A stretch of DNA of 35,482 nt from Tepidimonas fonticaldi. Its GTDB lineage: Bacteria; Pseudomonadota; Gammaproteobacteria; Burkholderiales; Burkholderiaceae_C. The notes under the pieces are model-generated. The model saw only the letters and a program-made list of their open reading frames with translations, ran no database searches and was not told the DNA's origin. The first letter of the stretch is position 1, and each line of letters begins with the position of its first letter. A program made the position numbers and the translations under genes. This document shows positions 1 to 7,626 of this stretch, in pieces. The stretch is from the NCBI RefSeq assembly GCF_007556755.1, contig NZ_VJOO01000026.1, positions 1 through 35,482 of the forward strand, in the 5' to 3' direction.

Positions 1-49
1 ATGCGGTGCCGGGGGGCGGTGGGCGGGCTATCCATGGGCGGACGCAAAT

Positions 50-65
50 GAGAATGCGCATTATC
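50..65 (+). promoter_or_regulatory. Fur-box-like operator upstream of fbpC-type gene
   Basis: The 16 bases GAGAATGCGCATTATC are a near-perfect palindrome; the reverse complement is GATAATGCGCATTCTC. They match the GATAAT/ATTATC-type halves of Fur operators. The site ends 12 bases before the ATG at 78, and a -10-like TACAAT lies at 66-71, so bound Fur would cover the promoter. Fur control is inferred from the motif together with the iron-transport type of the gene. Confidence 0.6.
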
Positions 66-77
66 TACAATGCAGGC

Positions 78-1199
78 ATGGACCTCGCCGTCACCCAGGT
101 TTCCGTGCGGTATCCACGCGCGCCCCAGCCCGCCGTCGATGGCGTCACGCTGGGCCTGCGCGCTGGCGATATCGGTGTGCTCATCGGGCCATCGGGCTGC
201 GGCAAAACCACGCTGCTGCGCGCGGTGGCGGGGCTGGAGGGCATTGCCGGCGGCACCATTGCGCTGGGGGGCGAGGCGGTCAGCGGCGACGGCGTGCATG
301 TGGCGCCGGAGCACCGACGCATAGGCATGGTGTTTCAGGACTACGCGCTGTTTCCGCACCTGGATGTGGAGCGCAACGTGGGCTTTGGCTTGGCCCACTG
401 GGATGCCGACCAGCGCCGCGCACGGGTGGCCGAGGCGCTGCGTCTGGTTGGGCTGGAGGGTCTGCAGCGGCGCTATCCGCATGAACTCTCGGGCGGCCAG
501 CAGCAGCGCGTGGCCCTGGCGCGGGCGCTGGCCCCGCAGCCGCGCCTGCTGTTGCTGGACGAGCCGTTCTCCAATCTGGATGTGGATCTGCGCGAGCGGC
601 TGGCGCACGAGATCCGCAGCATCATCAAGGCTGCGGGCATCACGGCGCTCTTCGTCACGCATGACCAGATGGAAGCCTTTGCGATCGGGGATGTGATCGG
701 CGTCATGCACCAAGGGCGGCTGCACCAATGGGACGACGCCTATGCGCTCTACCACCGGCCGGCCACGCGCTTCGTCGCGGAGTTCATCGGGCACGGCGTG
801 TTTGCGCCGGCGCGCATCTTGACGCGAGGCCAGCAGGTGGTGGTGGAAACGCCCCTGGGCGAGCTGGAAGACGTGGCCGAGTGCCCTCTGCCCAGCGCCT
901 TCCCCGACGGGCTGTGCGAGGTGCTGCTGCGCGCCGACGACGTGGTGCACGACGACGCCTCGCCGTTTCGGGCCGAAATCGTGCGCAAGGCCTTCCGCGG
1001 CGCGGAGTTCCTGTACACGCTGCGGCTGGCCGACGGCCAATTGCTGCAGGTGCATGTGCCGTCGCACCACGACCATGCGATCGGCGAGTGGATCGGCATC
1101 CGCGCCGCAGTGGATCACGTGGTCACGTTCGCGCGCGGTGCAGGGGCGGCCGCCCCGCCCGCGCCGGCGGTGCGCCAGCCGGCGCCCGAGCCGGTGTGA
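78..1199 (+). CDS. fbpC: ABC transporter ATP-binding protein, FbpC-type (ferric iron)
   Basis: ATPase subunit (373 aa) of a Fe3+/spermidine/sulfate-class ABC importer. It shows Walker A GPSGCGKTT near residue 38, the signature LSGGQQQR, Walker B LLLLDEP, an H-loop VTHDQ, and a C-terminal TOBE-like region of about 110 residues, which is the usual length and layout of FbpC/PotA/CysA proteins. The start at 78 is chosen because family similarity begins at MDLAVTQ. The frame stays open upstream to position 6 but would then run through the Fur-like box. No Shine-Dalgarno sequence precedes 78, and TACAAT at 66-71 would place transcription start at or next to the ATG, so the mRNA may be leaderless. 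No permease or binding-protein gene is adjacent inside the window; partners may lie to the left or elsewhere. Iron is inferred from the operator; polyamine or another substrate is possible. Confidence 0.75.
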   Translation: MDLAVTQVSVRYPRAPQPAVDGVTLGLRAGDIGVLIGPSGCGKTTLLRAVAGLEGIAGGTIALGGEAVSGDGVHVAPEHRRIGMVFQDYALFPHLDVERNVGFGLAHWDADQRRARVAEALRLVGLEGLQRRYPHELSGGQQQRVALARALAPQPRLLLLDEPFSNLDVDLRERLAHEIRSIIKAAGITALFVTHDQMEAFAIGDVIGVMHQGRLHQWDDAYALYHRPATRFVAEFIGHGVFAPARILTRGQQVVVETPLGELEDVAECPLPSAFPDGLCEVLLRADDVVHDDASPFRAEIVRKAFRGAEFLYTLRLADGQLLQVHVPSHHDHAIGEWIGIRAAVDHVVTFARGAGAAAPPAPAVRQPAPEPV

Positions 1200-1221
1200 C
1201 GGCTGAACGGACAGCGAAGGG

Positions 1222-1797
1222 TCAGGCCACCGCCAGCAAGCCAGTGGGACCGGTTGCGGTCTGGGACTCGCGCGGCAGCAGCTCGCCCAGTACGCGGCAC
1301 ACCGTCTCGTGTTTGGCGTCCACCAGCTCCGCCAGCACGCGCAGGGGCGGCAGGCGGCCGCGCAGACCCGCGGGGCCACCGGCGTCACCCAGCACATCCG
1401 GCCGGGTCAGCAGCCGCAGCAGCGAGGCCAGCCGCTGACGCACCGAGCCGGTGCGCAGCAGCGCCATCGCATGCGCCCGTTCGGGCTGTTGCAGCAGCGC
1501 CTCGGTCAGCCAGCGGGCGCGCTCACCGTCGTGGGCGGGCAGCAGCGGCCCGCGCACCGTCACCGGGGTGATGGCCGTGGCGCGCCAGCCGTGTGCCTGG
1601 CCTGCCAGCGCGTCGAGGCCAAGCCAGTCGCCCGGCTCGGCCAGCATCACCAGCAGCGGGCCGTCGCGGCCGACGCGGTCCAGCCGCACCAACCCGCGTT
1701 CGACGCGCCAGGGCCCGCCGCGGCCGCCGACCTCGAACACGGTCTGCTGGGGGGCCAGCACCACCACGGGTGCCTGGGTCAGGTCACTGGATGCCAT
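1222..1797 (-). CDS. Crp/Fnr-type transcriptional regulator
   Basis: A 191-aa protein with a degenerate cyclic-nucleotide-binding-like beta-roll in its first ~110 residues (PGDWLGLDAL resembles the G-E/D-x-x-G turn of the family) and a C-terminal winged helix (RQRLASLLRLL, then LAELVDAKHETVCRVLGEL as recognition region). No Fnr-type N-terminal cysteine cluster is present, so it should not be a [4Fe-4S] sensor. The start at 1797 overlaps the end of the Spy-like gene by 14 bases; an in-frame start at 1824 is possible but lies deeper inside that gene. It is last in the copper/oxidase cluster, which suggests local regulation, but the effector is unknown. It converges on the fbpC-type gene with 22 bases between the stops. 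Confidence 0.7.
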   Translation of the reverse strand: MASSDLTQAPVVVLAPQQTVFEVGGRGGPWRVERGLVRLDRVGRDGPLLVMLAEPGDWLGLDALAGQAHGWRATAITPVTVRGPLLPAHDGERARWLTEALLQQPERAHAMALLRTGSVRQRLASLLRLLTRPDVLGDAGGPAGLRGRLPPLRVLAELVDAKHETVCRVLGELLPRESQTATGPTGLLAVA

Positions 1798-2248
1798 CGA
1801 GGTACCACTGGCGCACGCGCGCAAACTGTTCCGGCGTCAGCGTCGAGCGCACGAAATCGACGCAGCGCTCGCGCGCCTGCAGGTGCTCCTGCTCGGCCTG
1901 CACGAGCTGCTGGCGCAGCTCGTCGCGGCGGGCGGCGGGCGCGCCGTCCAGGATGGCCAGCCGCAGCTCGCCACGCAGCTCGCGGATGCGCTTGGTCAGC
2001 GCGATGCGGCGCGGCATCGCCTCTTTGCGGTATTGATCCAGCGCCTGGCGCTGCGCGTCGCTCAGGCCGAGCTGCGCCTCGTGCTTGACCAGCAGCGGCA
2101 TCAGCTCCGCAATCGGCGTGCTCTCGTCGGCGACACTGGTGCGGGCGAGCGTCGGCGCGGCGGCCAGCGCCAGCCCGCAGGCCAGCAGCGTGGCCGTGGC
2201 GGCGCGGCGCGCCAGCGAACGTCGATCGGTCAGAACGGGGGGGTGCAT
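1784..2248 (-). CDS. Spy/CpxP-like periplasmic protein with LTxxQ-type motif
   Basis: A 154-aa predicted secreted protein. The N-terminus is basic and then hydrophobic (ATATLLACGLALAAAPTLA), a signal peptide ending near residue 36. The mature part is helical and charged: a first helix pair around LGLSDAQRQALDQYRKEA, then long RELRGELRLA and QLVQAEQEHLQARERC segments, and a C-terminal LTPEQFARVRQWY resembling the LTxxQ repeat of Spy/CpxP/CnrR-like proteins. These act as periplasmic chaperones or metal-stress sensors. AGGAG lies 8 bases before the ATG. It sits 23 bases after the PCu(A)C gene on the same strand, suggesting co-expression in metal or envelope homeostasis. Function is inferred from fold-level resemblance only. 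Confidence 0.65.
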   Translation of the reverse strand: MHPPVLTDRRSLARRAATATLLACGLALAAAPTLARTSVADESTPIAELMPLLVKHEAQLGLSDAQRQALDQYRKEAMPRRIALTKRIRELRGELRLAILDGAPAARRDELRQQLVQAEQEHLQARERCVDFVRSTLTPEQFARVRQWYLDGIQ

Positions 2249-2271
2249 CGGGTTTGCTCCTCTTCGGTGTC

Positions 2272-2760
2272 TCAGTGCCGGTGGCCGCCCTGCGGGCCGG
2301 CCCCCATCGCGCCGGGCTGCGCGCCCAACGCCATCACCTTGGCTTGAAGCTCCTGGCGCACGCGCTGGCCGGCGGCGTTCTCGAACACCAGCGTCAGCGG
2401 CACCGTCTCGCCGCCGGCGAGCGGGCGCTTGAGGTCCATCAGCATCACGTGGTAGCCGCCGGGCTTGAGCTCCACCGGCCGGCCGGCCGGCAGCGCCAGC
2501 CCGGGGATGGCGCGCATGCGCATCACGTCGCCGTCCATCGCCATCTCGTGGATCTCCACGACGCCGGCCACCGGCGACTCGCCGGCCACCAGGCGCATGG
2601 GCTCCGGTGCGGTCAGGCGCATGAAGGCGCCGGTGGCCTTCTGCTGCGCGACGGTGCCGCGCACCCAGGGCTCGTCGATCTTGACGGTCTGCGCCCAGGC
2701 GGCGGCGGTGAGGGCCAGCAGCGCGCCGGCGGCGGCGCTGCGGATCAGGTTGCGGGGCAT
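2272..2760 (-). CDS. PCu(A)C-type periplasmic copper chaperone
   Basis: A 162-aa exported protein that delivers Cu(I) to the CuA site of cytochrome c oxidase subunit II, usually together with Sco. The signal peptide ends after AAAWAQ (residues 1-24). The family copper motif H(M)X10MX21HXM is met exactly: His71, Met82, His104 and Met106. A C-terminal tail rich in Gly and Met ends in HRH and may add a second metal site. AAAGGAG is found 8 bases before the ATG. The neighbours, Sco1/SenC 44 bases upstream and a Spy-like gene downstream, support a copper-delivery operon. The protein family is certain; the oxidase partner is not in the window. Confidence 0.93.
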   Translation of the reverse strand: MPRNLIRSAAAGALLALTAAAWAQTVKIDEPWVRGTVAQQKATGAFMRLTAPEPMRLVAGESPVAGVVEIHEMAMDGDVMRMRAIPGLALPAGRPVELKPGGYHVMLMDLKRPLAGGETVPLTLVFENAAGQRVRQELQAKVMALGAQPGAMGAGPQGGHRH

Positions 2761-2804
2761 GGTCGGGTCTCCTTTCGGGGGGTTGAAAACGGAACGGGCG
2801 AACA

Positions 2805-3437
2805 TCAGGCGCCCTCGCGCAGCAGCCAGGCGATGTCGTGCGCGTAGTCGTCGGCGGTCTGCTCGTGCTTGAGCACGATGCGCAGGCGGCCCTGCGCGTC
2901 GATCAGGTAGGTCTGCGCCGAGTGGTCCATGGTGTAGCCGCTGCCGGTGGGCACCTTGGCGTAGTACACCTTGAACTCGCGCGCGGCGGCGGCGATTTCC
3001 TCCGGCGTGCCGGTCAGCCCGAGGAAGGACGGGTGAAACGCCGCCATGTAGTCGCGCAGCAGCGCGGGCGTGTCGCGCTCCGGGTCGACGGTGACGAACA
3101 GCAGCTGCACGCGCCCGGCGTCGGGCCCCAGGCGCTGCATCACCTCCACCGCGCGCGCCAGCGCCGTCGGGCAGACGTCCGGGCACTGCACGAAGCCGAA
3201 GTACAGCATCACCACCTTGCCGCGGAAGTCCTCCAGCGTGCGGCGCTGGCCGTGCTGGTCGGTCAGGGAAAGGGTGCGGCCGTACGGCGCGCCGGTGACG
3301 TCGATGCCGCGCAGCGCGGGGCGGTCGGCGCCGCGCTCGCAGCCGGCCAGCCACGGGGTGGCCGCGGCCGCCAGCGCGGCGGCGGCCAGGCCGAGCCAGC
3401 GGCGTCGGGGCGCTGCGGCGAAACGTTCGGGGTTCAT
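2805..3437 (-). CDS. SCO1/SenC family copper metallochaperone, lipoprotein
   Basis: A 210-aa thioredoxin-fold copper protein for CuA assembly in cytochrome oxidase. After a basic start (RRRW) and hydrophobic stretch the lipobox LAGC gives lipid-anchor Cys33. The copper ligands of the family are present: CPDVCP with Cys85 and Cys89, and His172 in YTMDHSAQTYLID. FVTVDPERD is the conserved core strand. The start at 3437 is supported by AGGAGG 10 bases upstream and by normal family length. It lies 44 bases before the PCu(A)C gene on the same strand, the classic functional pairing. A gap of 122 bases separates it from the DUF2946 gene upstream, so the promoter could lie there or before DUF2946. 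Confidence 0.93.
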   Translation of the reverse strand: MNPERFAAAPRRRWLGLAAAALAAAATPWLAGCERGADRPALRGIDVTGAPYGRTLSLTDQHGQRRTLEDFRGKVVMLYFGFVQCPDVCPTALARAVEVMQRLGPDAGRVQLLFVTVDPERDTPALLRDYMAAFHPSFLGLTGTPEEIAAAAREFKVYYAKVPTGSGYTMDHSAQTYLIDAQGRLRIVLKHEQTADDYAHDIAWLLREGA

Positions 3438-3559
3438 CGCAAACCTGCCTCCTGGGCGTCGTGACACGGGGGTGGCGCGCCCTGCGCGCAGCGGCTGGCT
3501 GCGGGCGGCCACGGCGGCAGCGCCTAGGCGGGCCGCAACGGCCCGCGCCCGGCGCGGCG

Positions 3560-3970
3560 TCAGACGGACAGGGGCGGAGGAGCGTGCGGCTGCGGCCGCG
3601 ACCATGCCTGGGGTGGCGCCGCCGCGCGGGCCGCGTGGGCGAGCGGCGCCAACGGGTCGGCAGCAGGCGGCAGACCGACGCGGGCTTCGGGCGGTGGCAA
3701 ACCCAGCCCGCCGTGCAGCAGGCACCAGTCGCACGCCATCGCGGCCGCGGCGCCCTCGTCCGGCGCGGCGTCGCCAGCCGCGTCCAGCGTCACCCAGGCC
3801 ATGCCGGTGCTGGTGCAGATCTGCACCCGCTCGCCAGCACGCGGCTCGCCCGCCCACGCCCGGGCGAGCGTGGGCGCCAGCGCTGCCCACAGCAGCGCCA
3901 GAAGGGCCAGCACAAGCGGCCAGCGGCGGTGACGGACGATGGCGTTCACTGTTGACATTGTAGTGAGCAT
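3560..3970 (-). CDS. DUF2946-like small membrane/secreted protein, probably copper-related
   Basis: A 136-aa protein with one N-terminal hydrophobic segment (WPLVLALLALLWAALAPTLARAWA) followed by VQICTSTGMAWVTLD and the cysteine-histidine motif CDWCLLHGG, the conserved features of DUF2946 proteins. The C-terminal ~50 residues are Pro/Ala-rich and low in complexity. Members of this family are often found beside copper-resistance and Sco/PCu(A)C genes, as here, so the CxxC...H motif may bind copper; this is inference. Two in-frame ATGs exist (3970 and 3958), neither with a good ribosome site. A TACAAT just before the second could be a -10 element and would favour an even shorter product. Confidence 0.6.
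   Translation of the reverse strand: MLTTMSTVNAIVRHRRWPLVLALLALLWAALAPTLARAWAGEPRAGERVQICTSTGMAWVTLDAAGDAAPDEGAAAAMACDWCLLHGGLGLPPPEARVGLPPAADPLAPLAHAARAAAPPQAWSRPQPHAPPPLSV
3946..3966. promoter_or_regulatory. Short inverted repeat in the DUF2946/maeB divergent region
   Basis: TCACT (3946-3950) and AGTGA (3962-3966) form a 5-base inverted repeat with an 11-base spacer. The repeat overlaps the first codons of the DUF2946 gene and surrounds TTGACATTGTAG. It may be an operator for the copper cluster, but it matches no copper-regulator box I know well. The 105 bases up to maeB otherwise show only weak promoter-like hexamers. Confidence 0.25.
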
Positions 3971-4075
3971 TGCCCGAACGTGTGCTCGTTACACTTGGCG
4001 CGTCACGCCGCACGACCGGGGGTGCCCCGGCGGGTGGCGCCGCACCTTTTTTCGTCCCTTGCGCATCACGCCACC

Positions 4076-6370
4076 ATGACGCCCGCCGAACAAGCCCTGC
4101 GCGACGCCGCGCTCGAATACCACCGCACCCCGACCCGGGGCAAAGTCTCCGTCACGCCGACCAAGGCGCTGTCCAACCAGCGCGACCTGAGCCTGGCCTA
4201 CTCCCCCGGCGTGGCCTATCCGTGTCTGGAGATCGCGGCCGACCCCAACAAGGCCGCCGACTACACCAGCCGCGGCAACCTGGTCGGCGTGGTGACCAAC
4301 GGCACGGCCGTGCTGGGCCTGGGCGACATCGGCCCGCTGGCCGGCAAGCCGGTGATGGAGGGCAAGGGCTGCCTGTTCAAAAAGTTTGCCGGCATCGATG
4401 TGTTCGACATCGAACTGGCCGAGAAGGACCCGGACAAGCTGGTCGAGATCATCGCCGCGCTGGAGCCGACGCTCGGCGGCGTAAATCTGGAGGACATCAA
4501 GGCGCCGGAGTGCTTCTACATCGAGCGCCAGTTGCGCGAGCGCATGAAGATCCCCGTGTTCCACGACGACCAGCACGGCACGGCGATCATCTCGGCGGCG
4601 GCGCTGATCAATGCGCTGGAGCTGGTGGGCAAGGCCATCGGCGACGTGCGCATCGCCGTCAGCGGCGCGGGGGCGGCCGCGATCGCGGTGCTGGATCTGT
4701 TCGTCGCGCTGGGGGCGCGGCCCGAGCACATGCTGGTGTGCGACTCCAAGGGCGTGATCCACGACCAGCGCGAGGACGCGCTGGCCGGCCGGCTGGACGA
4801 ATCCAAGCGCCGCTACTGCCGCACGACGGCGGCGCGCACGCTGGCCGATGCGGTGCGCGGGGCCGACGTGTTCCTGGGCTGTTCGGCACCCGGGGTGCTG
4901 ACGGCCGAGATGGTGCAGACCATGGCCGAGCGGCCGGTCATCCTGGCGCTGGCCAACCCCGAGCCGGAGATCCGCCCGGAGGTGGCCAAGGCGGCGCGGC
5001 CCGACTGCATCATCGCCACCGGGCGCAGTGACTACCCCAACCAGGTCAACAACGTCCTGTGCTTTCCGTACATCTTCCGCGGCGCGCTGGACTGCGGCGC
5101 CACCCGCATCACCGAAGCGATGAAGCTGGCCTGCGTGCACGAGATCGCGGCCCTGGCCAAGGCCGAGATCAGCGACGAGGTGGCCGCCGCCTACACCGGG
5201 CAGGAGTTGCAGTTTGGCCCGGATTACCTCATCCCCAAGCCGTTCGACACCCGGCTGATCCTGCGCATCGCCCCGGCGGTCGCGCAGGCGGCGGCGGAGT
5301 CGGGCGTCGCCACGCGCCCGATCGCCGACATCGAGGCCTACCGCGACAGCCTGCAGCGCTTCGTCTACCAGACCGGCATCCTGATGAAGCCGGTCTTCAA
5401 CGCCGCCAAGGCCGTGGCGCCCAAGGCCCGCGTGGCCTATGCGGACGGCGAGGACGAACGCGCCCTGCGCGCAGCCCAGCTCGCGCTGGAGGAAGGCATC
5501 GCCCAGCCGATCCTGATCGGCCGCCCCGCGGTCATCGAGGCGCGCATCCGCAAAGCGGGACTGCACCTGCGCCTGGGCGTCGATGTGGAAAACGTCAACC
5601 CCGAGGACGACCCGCGCTTCCGCCAGTACTGGGAGGCCTACCACCAGTTGATGAAGCGCAACGGCGCCACGCCGGAGGTGGCCAAGGCCGCGGTGCGCCG
5701 CTCCAACACCATCATCGGCTCGCTGATGGTGCACCTGGGCGATGCAGACGCCCTCATCTGCGGGCTGGTGGGCACGTACACGACGCATCTGGAGCGCATC
5801 GACGCCATCCTGGGGCGGCGCCCCGGGGCTTCGCTCTACGCCGCGCTCAATGCGGTGAACACCGACCGCGGGCCGATCTTCATCACCGACACCTACGTCA
5901 ACGAGGACCCCAGCGCCGAACAACTGGCCGAAATCGCCTGGATGGCCACGCAGGAGGTGCAGCGCTTTGGCATCGTGCCCAAGGTGGCGTTCCTGTCGCA
6001 CTCCACTTTCGGCTCGTCCAAGCGCGCCAGCGCGCGCAAGATGCGCGCCGCGCGCGATCTGTTCGTCGCCGCGCACCCCGAGATCGAATGCGACGGCGAG
6101 CTGCACGGCGACGCCGCGCTGGAGCCGGAGATTCGCGGGCGCTTCCTGTCCGACTCGACGCTCTCGGGCAGCGCCAACCTGCTGGTCTGCCCCAACCTGG
6201 ACGCGGCCAACATCCTCTACAACGTCATGAAGACCACTACCAGCGGCGGCGTGACGGTGGGGCCGATCCTGATGGGCGTCAACGGCACGGCCTATGTGCT
6301 GACGCCGGCGGCCACCGTGCGCCGCGTGCTGAACATGACGGCCGTCGCAGCGGCGCGGGTGCGGGGCTGA
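4076..6370 (+). CDS. maeB: NADP-dependent malic enzyme with C-terminal phosphotransacetylase domain
   Basis: A 764-aa multidomain malic enzyme that decarboxylates malate to pyruvate with NADP+ reduction. Residues 1-~430 hold the malic N and NAD-binding domains: [41 protein letters not shown] for metal and substrate, and the Rossmann segment VSGAGAAA. Residues ~440-764 are a phosphate acetyl/butyryl-transferase-like domain ([19 protein letters not shown] to [11 protein letters not shown]), which in MaeB enzymes is generally regulatory (acetyl-CoA control), not an active Pta. The start at 4076 is set by the family sequence [17 protein letters not shown]; the frame remains open 32 codons upstream without family similarity. 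It is monocistronic and divergent from the copper cluster. A hairpin lies 42 bases past its stop. Confidence 0.95.
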   Translation: MTPAEQALRDAALEYHRTPTRGKVSVTPTKALSNQRDLSLAYSPGVAYPCLEIAADPNKAADYTSRGNLVGVVTNGTAVLGLGDIGPLAGKPVMEGKGCLFKKFAGIDVFDIELAEKDPDKLVEIIAALEPTLGGVNLEDIKAPECFYIERQLRERMKIPVFHDDQHGTAIISAAALINALELVGKAIGDVRIAVSGAGAAAIAVLDLFVALGARPEHMLVCDSKGVIHDQREDALAGRLDESKRRYCRTTAARTLADAVRGADVFLGCSAPGVLTAEMVQTMAERPVILALANPEPEIRPEVAKAARPDCIIATGRSDYPNQVNNVLCFPYIFRGALDCGATRITEAMKLACVHEIAALAKAEISDEVAAAYTGQELQFGPDYLIPKPFDTRLILRIAPAVAQAAAESGVATRPIADIEAYRDSLQRFVYQTGILMKPVFNAAKAVAPKARVAYADGEDERALRAAQLALEEGIAQPILIGRPAVIEARIRKAGLHLRLGVDVENVNPEDDPRFRQYWEAYHQLMKRNGATPEVAKAAVRRSNTIIGSLMVHLGDADALICGLVGTYTTHLERIDAILGRRPGASLYAALNAVNTDRGPIFITDTYVNEDPSAEQLAEIAWMATQEVQRFGIVPKVAFLSHSTFGSSKRASARKMRAARDLFVAAHPEIECDGELHGDAALEPEIRGRFLSDSTLSGSANLLVCPNLDAANILYNVMKTTTSGGVTVGPILMGVNGTAYVLTPAATVRRVLNMTAVAAARVRG

Positions 6371-6394
6371 CGCGCGGCAGGCTCGCTCGTACGC

Positions 6395-6411
6395 CGCACC
6401 AACATGGCGCA
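6395..6411 (+). promoter_or_regulatory. NtrC-binding-site-like sequence
   Basis: CGCACCAACATGGCGCA agrees with the NtrC consensus TGCACCAnnnTGGTGCA at 12 of 14 defined positions. Its centre is about 127 bases upstream of the start site predicted from the sigma-54 promoter at 6504-6519, a normal enhancer distance. Binding is inferred. Confidence 0.55.
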
Positions 6412-6437
6412 GGATGCCGCTCCGTGGGGCGGCATCC
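6412..6437 (+). terminator. Hairpin after maeB, possible terminator
   Basis: GGATGCCGC (6412-6420) pairs perfectly with GCGGCATCC (6429-6437) around an 8-base loop, 42 bases downstream of the maeB stop. No T-run follows, so it may be a weak or Rho-assisted terminator, or a barrier separating maeB from the nitrogen-regulated promoter. It directly abuts the NtrC-like box. Confidence 0.45.
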
Positions 6438-6455
6438 TCGGGTTTGCCCGGATTC

Positions 6456-6463
6456 TGTATACA
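6456..6463. promoter_or_regulatory. TGTATACA palindrome, possible GntR-type operator
   Basis: A perfect 8-base AT-centred palindrome in otherwise GC-rich DNA, between the NtrC-like box and the sigma-54 promoter. Palindromes of this kind are typical of GntR/FCD-family operators, but no such regulator is encoded nearby, so the assignment is tentative. Confidence 0.25.
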
Positions 6464-6503
6464 ACAATGTGTTCAAAAATGAGGGCTCCGGCGGGCTTGG
6501 GGC

Positions 6504-6519
6504 TGGCACCGTTTTTGCA
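6504..6519 (+). promoter_or_regulatory. Sigma-54 (RpoN) -24/-12 promoter for the ABC transporter-ureD operon
   Basis: TGGCACCGTTTTTGCA contains TGGCAC, a 5-base spacer and TTGCA. The invariant GG (6505-6506) and GC (6517-6518) are 10 bases apart, matching the RpoN consensus TGGCACGnnnnTTGCW at almost every position. Transcription would start near 6530, giving a leader of about 58 bases before the ATG at 6588. Together with the NtrC-like box at 6395-6411 it predicts nitrogen-limitation control. Confidence 0.75.
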
Positions 6520-6587
6520 GCGTTGTGCGCGTGCTGGCGCGCCACTGCCGCCGGCACGCTCCCGCCTCCACCGCTTCCGGAGTCACC

Positions 6588-7619
6588 ATGCACAAGCGCC
6601 ACTTTCTGAAGACGACCGCTGCCCTGGCCATCGCCGCCGCCACCGCCAGCACCGCCCACGCCCAGAACAAGCCGGTCAAGTTTCAGCTCGACTGGCGCTT
6701 TGAAGGTCCGGCGGCCCTGTTTTTGCACCCGGCCAGCAAGGGTTACTTCCGCGATGCCGGGCTGGATGTGAGCATCGACGCCGGCAATGGCTCGGCCGGC
6801 ACCGTGACCCGCGTCGCCTCGGGCACCTACGACATGGGTCTGGCGGACATGGCCGCGCTGATGGAGTTCCACGCCAACAACCCCGACGCGCCCAACAAGC
6901 CTGTGGCCGTCATGATGGTCTACAACAACACCCCGGCGGCGGTGCTGGCGCTCAAGAAGTCCGGCATCCGCGCGCCCAAGGATCTGAGCGGCAAGAAGCT
7001 GGGGGCGCCCGTCTTCGATGCCGGCCGCAAGGCCTGGCCCATCTTCGAAAAGGCCAACGGCGTGGGGCCCGTGACCTGGACGTCGATGGACCCGCCCCTG
7101 CGCGAAACCATGCTGGTGCGCGGCGACATCGACGCCATCACCGGGTTTTCGTTCACCTCGCTGCTCAACCTGGAAGCGCGCGGCGTCAAGACCGACGAGA
7201 TCGTGGTCATGCCCTACGCCCAGTACGGCGTCAAGCTGTATGGCAATGCCATCATCGCCCACCCGCGGCTGCTGCGCGAGAACCCCAACGCCGTGCGCGC
7301 CTTCCTGGCGGCGTTTGCCAAAGGGGCGGGCGAAGTGATGGCCAATCCGGCGCAGGGCATCCAGGCGGTCAAGGAGCGCGACGGCATCATCAACACCGAT
7401 CTGGAGCTGCGCCGCCTGCGCCTGGCGATCGATTCGGTCGTCGCCAGCCCCGATGCCCGCGCGGAGGGCTTTGGCCGTGTCAACGCCGGCCGTCTGGCGC
7501 TCATGGCCAGCCAGATTTCCGACGCTTACCAGACCAAGACCCGTGTGGACGTGAGCAAGGTGTGGGACGGCTCGTTCCTGCCCGACGCCGCGATGCTGAA
7601 CGTGCTGCCCAAGCGGTGA
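6588..7619 (+). CDS. ABC transporter substrate-binding protein, NMT1/THI5 (TauA/SsuA-like) family
   Basis: A 343-aa periplasmic binding protein. The signal peptide MHKRHFLKTTAALAIAAATASTAHAQ has a twin-charged start and an A-H-A cleavage site. The mature domain begins with VKFQLDWRFEGPAALFLHP and runs through KGYFRDAGLDVSIDAGNG, the typical beta1-alpha1 segment of NMT1/THI5 proteins that bind nitrate, sulfonates, pyrimidines and similar small molecules. GGAG stands 5 bases before the ATG. It is first in an operon with an ATPase, a permease and ureD, behind a sigma-54 promoter, which points to a nitrogenous substrate, perhaps one that yields urea. The ligand cannot be read from the sequence. 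Confidence 0.85.
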   Translation: MHKRHFLKTTAALAIAAATASTAHAQNKPVKFQLDWRFEGPAALFLHPASKGYFRDAGLDVSIDAGNGSAGTVTRVASGTYDMGLADMAALMEFHANNPDAPNKPVAVMMVYNNTPAAVLALKKSGIRAPKDLSGKKLGAPVFDAGRKAWPIFEKANGVGPVTWTSMDPPLRETMLVRGDIDAITGFSFTSLLNLEARGVKTDEIVVMPYAQYGVKLYGNAIIAHPRLLRENPNAVRAFLAAFAKGAGEVMANPAQGIQAVKERDGIINTDLELRRLRLAIDSVVASPDARAEGFGRVNAGRLALMASQISDAYQTKTRVDVSKVWDGSFLPDAAMLNVLPKR

Positions 7620-7626
7620 GCGCGCA

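Noticed and set aside
3989-6106. A 705-codon open frame antisense to maeB
   Set aside because: Shadow frame of a certain gene; composition is typical of antisense GC-rich frames (Gly, Arg, His, Asp-rich) with no family features.
6438-6587. Guanidine (ykkC) riboswitch before the NMT1-type transporter
   Set aside because: Such transporters can be riboswitch-controlled, but I could not find the conserved ykkC segments, and the sigma-54 promoter leaves a leader of only about 58 bases.
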